In this document: positions 12,796 through 24,316 of the stretch, piece by piece
Layout: each line of letters opens with the position of its first letter
Position numbering within the stretch: the first letter of the stretch is position 1
Source of the DNA: Dipteronia dyeriana
Lineage: Eukaryota > Streptophyta > Magnoliopsida > Sapindales > Sapindaceae
Reading direction: 5' to 3'
DNA length: 64,000 nucleotides
NCBI GenBank assembly: GCA_032871835.1
Contig: CM065301.1
Location: 79,020,069-79,084,068 of the forward strand
Notes under the pieces: generated by a model
Seen by the model: only the letters and a program-made list of their open reading frames with translations
Database searches by the model: none
Told to the model about the DNA's origin: nothing
Made by a program: the position numbers and the translations under genes

Positions 12796-14106
12796 GTTAG
12801 AGTTGACCATTAGTATTTTGACCAAATAGACTAACGTGATGTATTTTTTTTTTTTAAAGTTACTAATATAATAAAAACGTTTAAATATATGGTATTTTAC
12901 CAAAAAGTAGAGACTTTAGTGAAATTACTTCTATTTTATTTAAGTGCCATTGGATTTATAACCAAAAAAACAAAAGCAACATGGTGAATTAGTAACAATC
13001 TCTATTTTAGTAATCTTTTGTGTAGTTAAACTTTATCACATGGCTAGCCTGTTAAGTAGTAAGTAGAAACTACAAAATATAGATCTTTGAAATCTCACTT
13101 TCCCACGCAACGCCTAAATATGAAAAGTGAAGTTTGGTTCACATGGAAACGAAATAAATTCTTTCCGAGAACACGACAAATTTGGACTAGCCATTTTAAC
13201 TCCATATGAAGAAACCTGGCACAGGTACACTACTATGTTACGTGCCTCACACCAGGTCATATCATAAAGTTATAGGTTTAAGTTTTTTTTCATTCTAAAA
13301 TTTTAAATTATTATAATATTTTAAGAAGAAAACAAAAAAAAAAAAAGTACACTATAATAGAAATAGACACTCCACCAAATTTTTACTTTCAAAATTACCT
13401 GTATTTTTTTTTTGGAATCATATTGACAAAATCTACTTAGAAAAATGTATCCAGAACATGATCAAATATCTCAACAGGAAACAACATCGAACGTTTTTAA
13501 TCAGCGTGATGCTTTATAATAAAATGAAGTTATGTTACAGAACTATCGGAAGCAACTCATTCCACGGTGATTCTATGGTTTGGATCCATCTCATCGATAT
13601 TGCAGGAATTGAGACGATTATTTAGCTTGCCTTCCGCGACTCATCTCATCGATCGATATTGCAGGAATTGAGACGTTTATTTAGCTTACAGAAGCACACA
13701 CATGGGTTGACCGAATATGAAGAAGAACATGAATCAGATCGAAGATCATATTTCTCACCTGGAGTACTGAAATGTAAAAAGATCAATTAACATAGCTAAT
13801 ATGCACTGGAAGCACCTAAAATTGCAGACAGCAACATGATTCTAATCGACCAATTATAATATTTCATCTCCAAGTAACTATAACAATAGAGCTGAATTGA
13901 TATATATGGCTCCACCTTTTGTAATTCCAAAACTCAATTAATTTTTTAGGATTTCATTTGAACAATCAGTCCTGCGAAACAATGTAGTACCTACTCAAAA
14001 TTTTTGTGATCATATTTATCTAGTTGATGTGATTGTAATCTATCTATATCTTGAATAAACAGTGCCTTAGATTAGCACCTGTATCAAAGAGCACAAGAAA
14101 TTAACC
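12006..14106. other. AT-rich intergenic sequence, no gene seen
   Basis: No coding sequence can be supported. Contents are an (AT)n run at about 12749-12792, a 35-bp motif ending GTAGAGACTTTAGTGAAATT present at about 12475-12509 and 12891-12925, and a 42-46-bp direct repeat around 13587-13628 and 13640-13688 (ATTGCAGGAATTGAGACG). Parts may be old transposon internal sequence. Confidence 0.6.
13587..13688 (+). repeat. Local direct repeat, two units
   Basis: CATCTCATCGAT, optionally CGAT, then ATTGCAGGAATTGAGACG and TTATTTAGCTT occurs twice, 53 bp apart. The second copy has an extra CGAT. Confidence 0.85.
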
Positions 14107-15725
14107 CAAAAAAAAAAAAGAAGAGTTGATTATATCAATTAGTTTGGTTTGAAGAAAAGAAAATAAAGAAAAAAAAATGACCGTATTCCATTACTCTGAT
14201 AACATTTAATTTATTTACTAAATTTATTGTTGTAATTTTTAGTTTCTCCGAAACTCTTTCAATCTCTCTGCTGATCACAGTAACCGTGAACAAGAAGCTA
14301 AAAGAACCTTGACTTATGGGGTACTTGGCCAATTGGCTGTATAATATTATTATTTTGTTTTACAAAATTATTTAGAGTTAATTATTATATTAAATATTAA
14401 TCATATATAAAAACTGATCATTTAAAAGTATTTATTTTGAATTAAAATACTTATTATTTTAATAAATAAATAAAATTAAAATAAATAAAATATATTCAAT
14501 ATTATACTTAGTTGAAAAATCTCAACATCTTTATATTCTATTTTCACGATAACATAATAGTGTGTCCAATGTGTCAAATTTGGTATATACTATACTTTGT
14601 GTAATACAATGCTAAATTATCGTGCCAATATTATAATTTAACATTAAGTAAAAAAAAATAGTCTAATATCAAATTTGACACAATAATAAATACAGTAGTA
14701 TTTATTGACTTTTTTTAATTTTAAATAATAAAAATTTAACAAATTTGATAAGAAAAATTGAGATAAAAAAAAATCTAAAAAAAAATATATTCAATGCATT
14801 CATTGAATACATTGATTGTATTTATTGATTTTTATAGTTTTAAATAATAAAATAATAGCATATCAAATCGAATTTTACATCGGAGTACAATACTAAAAAT
14901 GTTGTGTCAAATGTAATATTTGCTATTTTTGGTGTCAAATTTAGTTTTAGTATTAGTATATGCAATGGAGATAGTCTAATAATACTATTTTATTTTCCAT
15001 ATCGTCTCATTGTTCAAATTATATGAAAAGAAATTGTAGAGTACAATAACATAATACTGATTTATAAAACTAAAAGATTAGGACATCTCCAAATCTAAAC
15101 TTCAGTGTTATTTTATTGTGTTAATGTTATAATTTAGAAGAGTAAAAAAACCATGCTCCAATGTAGTGTCAAATTTGACACATCGATAAATGATGTTTTC
15201 TTAACTACAAAAATGTCATTTTATAATCATAATGAATGCATTAACCGTTGATTTTATAATTTTACATAATAAAATATATTGTTTTAATTGAATGCATTAA
15301 TTGTATTTATTGACTTATATAATTTAAATAAAAAAATAAAAATAGTTTTTTAAATAGAATTGTGCATTGGTGTGTAATGCTAAAATGATGTGTCAAATAT
15401 AACATTTTTATCATTTTTGTACAAAATTTGGCATTGGTATATGAATTAAAGATGATCTTATAGCATCTTCAATGTAATGCCATATTATACCATTTTCAAT
15501 GCAATGCTATAAATCATTATACAATTTAGTACATAGAAAAATATATATAACCGTATATGTTGACTTTTTAAATTTCAAATAATAAAAATTTAACAAATTG
15601 GGTAGGGAAAATTGAGATTGAATTTTTTTTTTTTAAAAAAATATTCATTACATCCAAAAAAAAATAAAAAATAGCATATCAAATAGAATTTTGTATTGGA
15701 GTACAATGTTAAAATGATATGTCAA

Positions 15726-16118
15726 TAGTGGTTCTCACATAAAGGATTCATTATTTTAATTTCAGTAAGAACCTTGATGAAATCAAGTTGATTTCTATAA
15801 ATTTTATTCTGAATTTTTTTATGGATGATAAGTTCAATAAAACCTACCTGTCAATAAAATTTAAGAATTTTTCAATCACTACAACTATTTATCCCGATTT
15901 TGCTAGATATGAAAGCATCAGAAAATAGACAAAATATAGGAAAATTAAAGAAAAATAGTTATAGCGCTTGAAAAATTCTCAAATTTTATTCATAACTAGA
16001 TTTCATTTAACATATTATCAATAAAAAAAATTCAAATCAAAATTCATAAAAATGGATGTAATTTCACCAAAGTTCTTACCGAAATTAAAATAAAGGATCT
16101 CTTATGAGAGAACTACTA
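15726..16118 (+). mobile_element. Foldback MITE, long inverted arms (393 bp)
   Basis: The first ~185 bp pair with the last ~185 bp. The left begins TAGTGGTTCTCACATAAAGG and the reverse complement of the right begins TAGTAGTTCTCTCATAAGAG. Pairing continues through ATTTTAATTTC and TTTAAGAATTTTTCAA near the centre. The flanks GATATGTCAA and GATGGGCAAA look like a decayed 9-10-bp target duplication. A related unit near 15385 keeps the uninterrupted target. Long arms and about 9-bp duplication suggest a Mutator-like MITE. Almost the whole element could form one hairpin if transcribed. Confidence 0.75.
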
Positions 16119-16504
16119 GATGGGCAAAATATAACATTTTAATACTTTTTGTACCAAATTTGACATTAGCACTGACATATACATTGGAGATAGTCTTATT
16201 GTGCCAATGCTATAATTTAGCACATAGTAAAAATAAAAATAAAAAACTTACTCTAATGTAGTGTTAAATGTTATGTCAAATTTGACATATGTTATACATT
16301 GTGCCAACTATACTTTGTGCCAAGATTTAGCAAAGCAAAAAACGCTTCTTTTTTGGTTAAAAACATAATTTTATAATTGTATTAAATGTATTAATTATTG
16401 CGTTTTATACTTTTAAATTATAAAAATTATTATATAAATTGAATGCAATAATTATATTTGTTAATTTTTATAATTTTAAATGGTAGTATTCAACATATGC
16501 CCTA

Positions 16505-18002
16505 GAACGTGGGATGGGACGGGATAGGATGGGACAACTTTCTCTTATCCCACGTTTGGCACGCCATTAGTATGGGACGGGACGAGACGGAACAAGGTGG
16601 GACAAAATCCATAAAATCTTGTCCCACCTTAGACCCTCGGCCAGACTTGTCCCATGCATGGGACAAGTCTGGAAAATACATTTTTGCCCTCAAATATTGC
16701 AAAAATTACAAAAATACCAATAATAAAATAAAACTCAACCCTTCATTCTCACGCCTCTCTCTCTCTCTCTATGTCTTCATTCTCATGCTTCTCTCTCTCT
16801 CCATTCTCTTTCCATTCTCTCTTCTTTGGCCGACGGCGAGGAGCAGAGATCTCATTCTCTCCCGTCGAACCAGAGCTGTAATTTGAGGTGTTGACTGAAA
16901 GCAGGGCCGTCGAATCAGTACGCTCGTACACCGCCGAACCAAGGCCGCCGAGATTGTTCTAGGTTTTATTGAAGCTGGATTCGGTGTTGATGGTTGGGTT
17001 TGTTTGATTTGGTGGTGGTTATGATGGTGGATGGAACTGGATTTGGTGTTGACGATGATTGAGGGGTGTTGACGATGTGGTTTCAGTTTTTGGCGGATTT
17101 TGACGATCTGGGTTTCAGTTTAATTTAGGGGTGTTGGCGATCTGGGTTTAATTTTTTGGTGATCTGGGTTTTAGTTTTTGGAGAATTTTTTGATTTGTTG
17201 TCGTTTTTTGATTTTTTGGTTTGGCGATCTGGGTTTTAATTTTTTGGTTGAACCAGTTTTTGATTTGTTTGATTTGTTTGAATTGGAGCATTTTTTCTAG
17301 ATAAACATGACTGGATTTGGTTGTGAACGGTGGTTTAGTTTGGTCGACGATGATGGTGGTTGGGTGTTGACTGGGTTTGGTTTGATTTCTGGGTTTGGTC
17401 GGATTGAAGCTGGATTTCTGGGTTTGGTTCGAATTGTTTTCATATTTGTTTTCAATTTATTGGTGTTTTGGTGTTGACTGGGTGGAATTGATTTGTTGGT
17501 GGTTTGTAAGAACATATTAATTTGTATTGTGAAATTGATTTGTGGAATTAATTGATTTCAGAACAGATTCTAGATAATGAAGGTTGAAGATGAAAAAAAC
17601 AATGGAAAGATCTGGGGAAAAACTCCAAAAAAAAATTATTATTTTTTATTTCTTCATTATTTTCTATTTTTTATAAGTCCATCAAATAAATAAATTTCAT
17701 ACAATTCTCTATGAAATCCAACCAACTCTATATAAAAATAATTTTCAATTACAATATTATTATTAATGTTAAATATGATATATAAAAATATTTATTTAAT
17801 ACAATCAAATAAATACTGAGGATATTCTGGTAATTTGAATCACTTATTATGTCCTATCCCAGTCATACCAAACTTATAATAGTACAGTCCATGGTTCTGT
17901 TCCAGATATTTTAAACACAATATGGAACAACTGTCCCGTCCCGTCCCGTCCCGTCCCGTCCCGTCCCGTCCTGTCATGTTCTATCTGGGTGCCAAACGCA
18001 CC
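16505..18002 (+). mobile_element. PIF/Harbinger-like non-autonomous element 1
   Basis: It is flanked by CTA at 16502-16504 and 18003-18005. Block B keeps the empty site with one CTA (23952-23954). The right end reads GGTGCGTTTGGCACC on the minus strand, while the left end begins GAACGTGGGATGG and has lost about 13 terminal bases, so it is probably immobile. The ends are full of GGGAC motifs, including a (TCCCG)n run at about 17932-17975. The interior (16740-17600) has a CT-rich leader and imperfect repeats of GATCTGGGTTT. I see no transposase. Confidence 0.8.
16641..16672. repeat. 32-bp perfect palindrome in PIF-like element
   Basis: A 32-bp sequence centred on CCCATGCATGGG equals its own reverse complement without a spacer. 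The sister element has it at 22182-22213 with one mismatched pair. It sits about 140-165 bp inside the left end in both. Confidence 0.9.
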
Positions 18003-18128
18003 CTAAGGGCACATGCTAACAACTAAAAATACTCTAAAAAAAACTATTAATTACATTAATTGTTTTAGTCAATACAATAAATATTTTCTATTTTAAGTAA
18101 ATTTGTAGTTGTTAACTTGTGTCATTAC

Positions 18129-18300
18129 GGTGCGTTTGGTATGACGACGGGACATGACGAGACATGGTAGGACGGAACGGGACGGGACATGACTGTTGAT
18201 CCGTATTGTGTTTGGAATATCTGGGACATAACTATTAATTGTAATGTTATGCATTTGGTATGGCTAGGATAAGATGAGAGAAAAGGTTTAAATGACCAAA
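18129..18300 (+). mobile_element. PIF-like terminal fragment (element 3, copy A)
   Basis: It begins GGTGCGTTTGGTATGACG and matches, in inverted orientation, the right ends of elements 1 and 2 for about 170 bp. The same fragment sits at the same place in block B (24081), so it predates the block duplication. The other end is not found; the sequence runs into AT repeats. Confidence 0.65.
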
Positions 18301-18645
18301 GTGCCCCTTATATATATATTCATATTCCAGAATAATTTACTTCCAACTTGAACTTAAAGCATTCAAGCAATAATATATATATAATATTATAATTATTACA
18401 TATATATATTATAATATACATATAATATATAACATTGTAATATATATTACTATATATAAATATTATGCATTATATTATATATTATATGTAATATTATATG
18501 TATTATTAAATATAATAATATATTATATATTATTATATATAATAATAAAATATTAGAATATTATATATATATATATATATTATATAAATATAATATTGAT
18601 ATTTTAATAATATATATTATTATATAAATTATAAGTATGCTCTGT
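18300..18645. repeat. Low-complexity TA-rich tract
   Basis: About 340 bp consisting largely of TATA/AATATA runs. It borders the pararetrovirus-like remnant. Confidence 0.9.
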
Positions 18646-18779
18646 GTTTGCCTCAGGCAGAGGATCGTGCACAACAGAAAGAATGTTGAAATCTTGGCTT
18701 ATGGTCATTGGCTGTCTTTGGTAAGTTGGCGTGTAAGTACCATGATTAGGTCGTTGATGAGTTAAGGCCGCTAAAAAGG

Positions 18780-20062
18780 GGGAAAACGCTAAACGGTTAT
18801 AGACGGAGATATTCCCATCTACATATTGGTGCAATTCGTCTCATCCTCACCTTACATGGTAGAATAGGTTTACCAGTAACTGTCGAAGTTGCTCTGCTCA
18901 ATTCTATCTACAAACAGTATGAATAATATAGTTATTGGCACTTGCTTGACCACTCTTCATGCAGACAACATATCACTCACTTATTACCCCAATTTTAACA
19001 TTCCTCTCAAAGATCAAAATCTTGACAGTTGTTTCAAGGTACAACTCTAGATTTTAGGTGCTCCTATGCAACCAAATTCCTATATGGCTACCCTTCACCA
19101 CCAAATTGCCTACAGGCTACAAGATCATACCCTTGATATACCCATTTCTGGCCATACTGAAGATGTTATTTTCATCGCTATAGAAATAAAGGATGAAATT
19201 CCTACCCTCTTACAAATCCCTAAACAATTGCCCAGACATCAACTCAAAAAGGTTATGCCACTTGAATGGATAACTAACTATGAAAAGTCCTTCCAGAACA
19301 CCACTCCAGTCATTGCTTCAGATACAAAATATGCCAAACAACAAGATGATTCCATAAAAAAACTATTTATGAGACTGTTGAAAAATCAAAGGCTTCTTCT
19401 AGCACCCCTTCAATGTTCCAATCACTCATGATACAACCAATCACTTTTGAGGATGACATTTCGATCCATAGTTTCCAAGTCGATGGGTCTCCTGTCTACA
19501 CAAACAAGATTGATGGTCATTTCAAATGGGATGTTGATCCTATTATGTGTGATGCAAACTGTGATTCCAGAAAATGTTCAAAGGTTCCCAGATCAACATG
19601 CAAGCCTTTTCACAGGCCTTACAAGTCTGATGATCCTAACAGTCATTGGATAGTATTACACCCTATCAAAACTAAACCTCTTCCTATCTATGACAGAGCC
19701 CTGCAAATCCTACAAGACGAAGGACTTTTACATGTGGAACCAAAAACAATTGTTCCGCCTTTTCCTCAACATGTACCATGTTTTATAGCTTCCAATTATG
19801 ATCAAGACTTTCCTCCTCTGAAATCCGTCTCCAACCAAGAGAAAAATATGTTTTCCCGACCTTTTATCCAATCAACAGAAGTTCTTCCAGATAGATCTTT
19901 AAAAAAACCATCACAAGCAGAATGGGTCCTTAACTAGCAAACACACAATGCCAGAGTCCAAAATATAGTTCAAACTCTATTGATCAAAAGATAGACTAAC
20001 CCAGCATGTCTCTCATCATGATCATCGCCTTCAGAGTCTGGATGCATTCCTTAGAGAAATTA
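18780..20062 (+). pseudogene. Endogenous pararetrovirus-like remnant (movement-protein region)
   Basis: Plus-strand frames at about 18790-18930, 19066-19431 and 19413-19937, then a short piece to 20058, read together like the movement-protein part and the following region of a Caulimoviridae polyprotein of the kind found as fossils in plant genomes. Similarity is judged from memory of the family, so the call is moderate. The frames overlap or shift (19066-19431 versus 19413-19937), and stops lie at about 18927, 19050, 19935 and 19994. No zinc finger, protease, reverse transcriptase or RNase H follows, because block B begins at about 20066. It lies beside a TA-rich tract. It is fragmentary and cannot encode a virus. 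Confidence 0.6.
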
Positions 20063-22049
20063 ACCAAAAAAACAAGTTGATTATATCAATTAGTTTGGTT
20101 TTATGGACACTGAAGAAAAGAAAATAAAGAAAAAAAAATGACTGTATTATGTTACTCTGCTATCATTTAATTTATTTATTAAATATATTGTTGTATTTTT
20201 TAGTTTCTTCGAAACTCATTCAATCTTTCTACTGACCACAGCAACCGTGAACACAAAGCTAAAAGAACCTTGTCTTATGAGGTACTTGGCTAATTGGTCG
20301 TATAATGTTATTATTTTGTTTTATAAAATTATTTAGAGTTAACTATTATATTAAATATTAATTATATATAAAAATTGATTATTTGAAAGTATTTATTTTT
20401 CATTAAAATACTTATTATTTTATTGATTAAATGGATGTAACAGATAAAATTTTTCAAAATAAATAAAATATATTCAATATTATACTTAGTTAAAAAATCT
20501 CAACAACATCTTTATATTCTATTTTCACGATATAAGAATAGTGTGTCCAATGTGTCAAATTTGGTATATACTATACTTTGTGTAATACAATGCTAAATTA
20601 TCGTGCCAATGTTATAATTTAACAAAAAGTAAAAAAAAAAAAAACATGTTCCAATACCAAATTTGGCATAATAATAAATGCAGTCGTATTTATTGATATT
20701 TTTAATTTTAAATAATAAAAATTTAACAAATTTGATAAGGAAAATTGAGATTTAAACGATTCTAAAAAAATATTCAGTGCATTCATTGAATACATTAGTT
20801 GCATTTATTGACTTTTATAATTTTAAATAAATAAAAAATAACATACCAAATAGGATTTTACATTGGAGTATAATGCTAAAAATTATGTGTCAAATGTAAT
20901 ATTTTTCTATTTTTTGTGTTAAATTTAGTTTTGGCATTTGCATATGCATTGGAGATGATGGTTTGATAATACTAATTTATTTTTATATGAAAAGAAATTG
21001 TAGAGTACAATAAAATAATATTGTTTTATAAAACAAAACAATTAGAGCATCTCCAAATCTACACTTTAGTGCTATTTTATTGTGTTAATGCTATAATTTA
21101 GCAGAGTAAAAAAATCGTGCTCCAATCTAGTGTTAAATTTGACACATCAATAAATGATATTTTTTTAACTATAAAAATGTTATTTTATAATTGTAATGAA
21201 TGCATTAATAGTTGATTTTTATAATTTTGCATATTAAAATATATTTTTTTAATTGAATACATTAATTGTATTTATTGACTTATATAATTTAAATAAAATA
21301 ATAAACATAGTATTTTAAATAAAATTGTGCATTGTAATACAATGCTAAAATGATGTATCAAATATAACAATTTTACTAATTTTTGTACCAAATTTGGCAT
21401 TAGTATATATATTAGAGATGATCTTATAGCATCATCAATACAATGCTATATTATATTATTTCCAATGCAATGTTATAAATCATTATGCAATTTAGCAAAA
21501 AGAAAAAAAAACAATAAATAAAGCCGTATATTATGACTTTTAAATTTTAAATAATAAAAAATTAATAAATTGGGTAGAGGAAATTGAGATTGATTTTAAA
21601 AAAAAAAAAAATTCAATGCATTCAATAAAATAAAAAATAGCATATCAAATAGAACTTTGCATTGAAGTACAATGTTAAAATGATGTGCCAAGAGTGGTTC
21701 TCATATAAAGGATCCCTTATTTTAATTTCGGTAAAGACCTTGATGAAATCACGTCGATTTCTATGAATTTTGATCTGAATTTTTTTGTGAATGATAAGTT
21801 CAATAAAATTTAAGAATTTTTCAATTACTACAACGATTTATCCTGATTTTATTAAATATGAAGACATCAGAAAATAGACAAAATATAGAAAAAATCAAGA
21901 AAAATAGTTGTAGCGCTTGAAAAATTTCAAATTTTATTTATAGGTAGATTTCATTGAACATATCATCAATAAAAAATTCAGATTAAAATTCATAAAAGTT
22001 GATGTGATTTCATCAAAGTTCTTACCGAAATTAAAATAAGGGACCTCTT

Positions 22050-23580
22050 GGATGCGTTTGGTACGTGGGACAGGACGGGACAACTTTTTGTTGTCCCACG
22101 TTTGGTGTGCCATTAATATGGGATGAGACAGAACAACATGGGACAAAAACCATGAAAGCTTGTCCCACCTCACACCCTAGGCCAGACTTGTCCCATGCAT
22201 GGGACAAGTTTGGAAAAGACATTTTTACCCTCAAAACTTCCAAAAATTACAACTATATAAATTAAAACCCCTATCTCCCCACTTTCCTCTTTCCTCTTTT
22301 CTCTTTTCTCTCTTCTCTCTTCTCTCTTCTCTCTTCTCTCTGCTCTCCAACCCGATCACTGGTCTTCTCTCCAAACCGGCGAACCCAAAAACCGTCGAAT
22401 CACGATGATCTTCCTACCGGAGAACTGCCACCACCAAATCGACACCAAATCACGTCGATGATGATGATGAGGATGATGAGGATGATGATGATTATTTGTG
22501 GGAAATCAATTTTTCCAGATTTTTCATTTCTTCTCTGTTTCTTTTCAAGATTTTTTTGTGTGTTAATTGATTTAAGAACAAATTAATTATTAGGATGATT
22601 TTTGTGGATGATTTTTGTGGAATTGAACAAATTTTGGGGAATTTTGGGGAATCTGGGCGATTGGGTTCCAGTTTCGTCACCGACTTGGTTTGCCGGCGCA
22701 GGCAAACATTACCGAATCACTGCTATCTTCGCCTCTCTCACGCTGTCGTATCACTCGGTCTGAATCTGGTGGTCTGAATCCGTGCTCGGGTTTGGTCTTG
22801 GTGCAGTGTTTCTTGGCTTGTTATTGGTGTTGATGATGGTGGTTTGGTGTTTCTTGGCTTGTCGTCGCCGATCAATGTGTTTTGAGAAAGTGGTGTACAT
22901 AGAGATAAGTTGGTTTGATAAGATGAGTGTTCTAGTGGTGCAATTGGTACAAGGCTTACCACATATGCAGTTGCGGTGCGAAGTTTGGTTGGAGATGCAC
23001 TGGCTTTGCTTGTTCGGAACATTGCAACAGTAGTTGGAGGCTTGGTAATTGCTTTCAAATCAAACTGGGAATTGGCTATTCTAATCCTTGTTTTGTTTCC
23101 TCATATGGGAATTAGTGGATATATTCGATGGAAGTCCTTGAAGTGAAATTTTCAGTTTGTTTGGGTATTTTTTCCAGATCTTTGAGTATTTTTTCCAGAT
23201 CGTGTGATCATTTTTTCCATATTTTTGTTTATGTGGAGTGTGCTCATTTTTCAGTGTTATAATTTCCAGATCTTGTGATCATTTTTCCAGATCTTGAGTT
23301 ATAATTGCCATATCTTGTAATTTTATGTTGGAGTATGGTTTTCCAGATTTTATGAGTTAGTCTTCAAACTTAATAAAATTGTTTATAAACATTAGGCATG
23401 ACCATAAGAGTATTTTAGTCATTTGAACCTCTTTTCTGTCATGTCCCAATCGTACCAAACATACAATAGAACAGTTGACAGTTCTGTCCCAGACGTTCCA
23501 AACATAATATGGAACAATTGTTCTGTCCTGTCCTATCCTGTCCAGTCCAGTCATGTCCCATACTCGTATCAAACGCAGCC
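22050..23580 (+). mobile_element. PIF/Harbinger-like element 2 carrying an ABCB gene fragment
   Basis: The left end is GGATGCGTTTGGTACG; the right end on the minus strand is GGCTGCGTTTGATACG (14 of 16 identical). It is flanked by CTT at 22047-22049 and 23581-23583, and block A has a single CTT at the matching site (16101-16103). Three-base duplications and these ends fit PIF/Harbinger. The first ~210 bp match element 1. The interior has a CT-rich leader (22266-22345), GAT repeats (22456-22492) and a transporter exon fragment at 22863-23146. No transposase is present, so any movement would need a helper. Confidence 0.85.
22863..23146 (+). pseudogene. Captured ABCB (P-glycoprotein) transporter exon fragment
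   Basis: The first frame gives RRRSMCFEKVVYIEISWFDK (22863-22922). After a frameshift at about 22925-22940, a second frame continues through GAIGTRL, VGDALALLVRNIAT and VVGGLVIAF to about 23143, where a stop follows. This matches the start of the second transmembrane domain of plant B-family ABC transporters (MCFEKVV.ME..WFDE..SSGAIGARL), which export auxin and other small molecules at the plasma membrane. Only about 90 of roughly 1,280 residues are present, with a frameshift and a small gap at the SSGAIG junction. It lies wholly inside PIF-like element 2, so it was carried there by the transposon. Confidence 0.8.
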
Positions 23581-24080
23581 CTTATGAGAGAATTACTATA
23601 TGTGCAAAATATAACATTTTACTATTTTTTGTACCAAATTTGGCATTAGCATTGACATATCTTACTATGCCAATGATATATTTTAGGACATAATAAAAAT
23701 AAAAATAAAAAAACTTGCTTCAATGTAGTGTTAAATATCGTGTCAAATTTGACATATATTATACTTTGTACCAAAATTTAGCAAAGCAATAAACGCTGCT
23801 TTTTTGGTTAAAAATATAAGTTAATAATTGTATTGAATACATTAATTGTTGTATTTTATACTTTTAAATTATAAAAAATATTATATAAATTGAATGCATT
23901 AATTATATTTATTGATTTTTATAATTTTAAATGTTAGTGTTAATCTGTGCCCTAAGGGCATATGGTAACAACTAAAAATATTCTAAAAAATAAAACTATT
24001 AATTACATTAATTGTTTTTGTCAATACAATAAATATACACTATTTTAAGTAAATTTGTAGCTGTTAACATGTGCCCTTAT

Positions 24081-24255
24081 GGTGCGTTTGGTACGAGGAC
24101 GAGACAGGATGAGTTAGGGTGGGACGGAACGGGATAGGACAGTTGTTCCGTACTATGTTTGGAATGTCTGGAACAGAACTATTATTTGTAATGTTATGCG
24201 TTTGGTATGGTTACGACAAGATGGGATAAGAGATTTAAATGATCAAAGTGCCCTA
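24081..24255 (+). mobile_element. PIF-like terminal fragment (element 3, copy B)
   Basis: It begins GGTGCGTTTGGTACGAGG and corresponds to the fragment at 18129. It diverges into TA-rich sequence after AAAGTGCCC at about 24254. Confidence 0.65.
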
Positions 24256-24316
24256 TATATATTATAATATAATATATTTTATGTATATTATATAATATAA
24301 TATATTTTATAGTATA

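Larger units (their letters stand above)
14107..18300 (+). repeat. Duplicated block A
   Basis: The sequence from GTTGATTATATCAATTAG onward reappears at 20066 in the same order and orientation, through a long AT-rich array of related units, a foldback MITE, and the start of a PIF-like fragment at 18129. Block A has a private insertion at 16505-18002 that block B lacks. Within the array, phrases such as CAATGCTATAATTTAGCA and CATTGGAGATGATCTTAT recur several times about 400-750 bp apart, so the block consists largely of chained MITE-like units. Confidence 0.85.
21692..23598 (+). mobile_element. Foldback MITE copy B, split by a PIF-like insertion
   Basis: Orthologue of the MITE at 15726-16118. 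The left arm starts GAGTGGTTCTCATATAAAGG. The right arm is cut at 22049/23581 by the 1,531-bp PIF-like element, leaving only about 18 bp (CTTATGAGAGAATTACTA) beyond it. Flanks ATGTGCCAA and ATGTGCAA again resemble a decayed 9-bp duplication. Confidence 0.75.
20066..24260 (+). repeat. Duplicated block B
   Basis: Direct-orientation partner of block A. Alignable order: GTTGATTATATCAATTAG start, CTTCGAAACTCATTC region, chained MITE-like units, foldback MITE, CCTAAGGGCATATGG empty site (23951-23965) and PIF-like fragment 3 at 24081. Divergence by eye is scattered substitutions and small indels, clearly older than the copia element at 34865. Its private insertion is at 22050-23580. Confidence 0.85.

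Noticed and set aside
22199..22408. Ser/Leu/Phe-rich frame in PIF-like element 2
   Set aside because: Generated by the CT-rich leader; no protein features.
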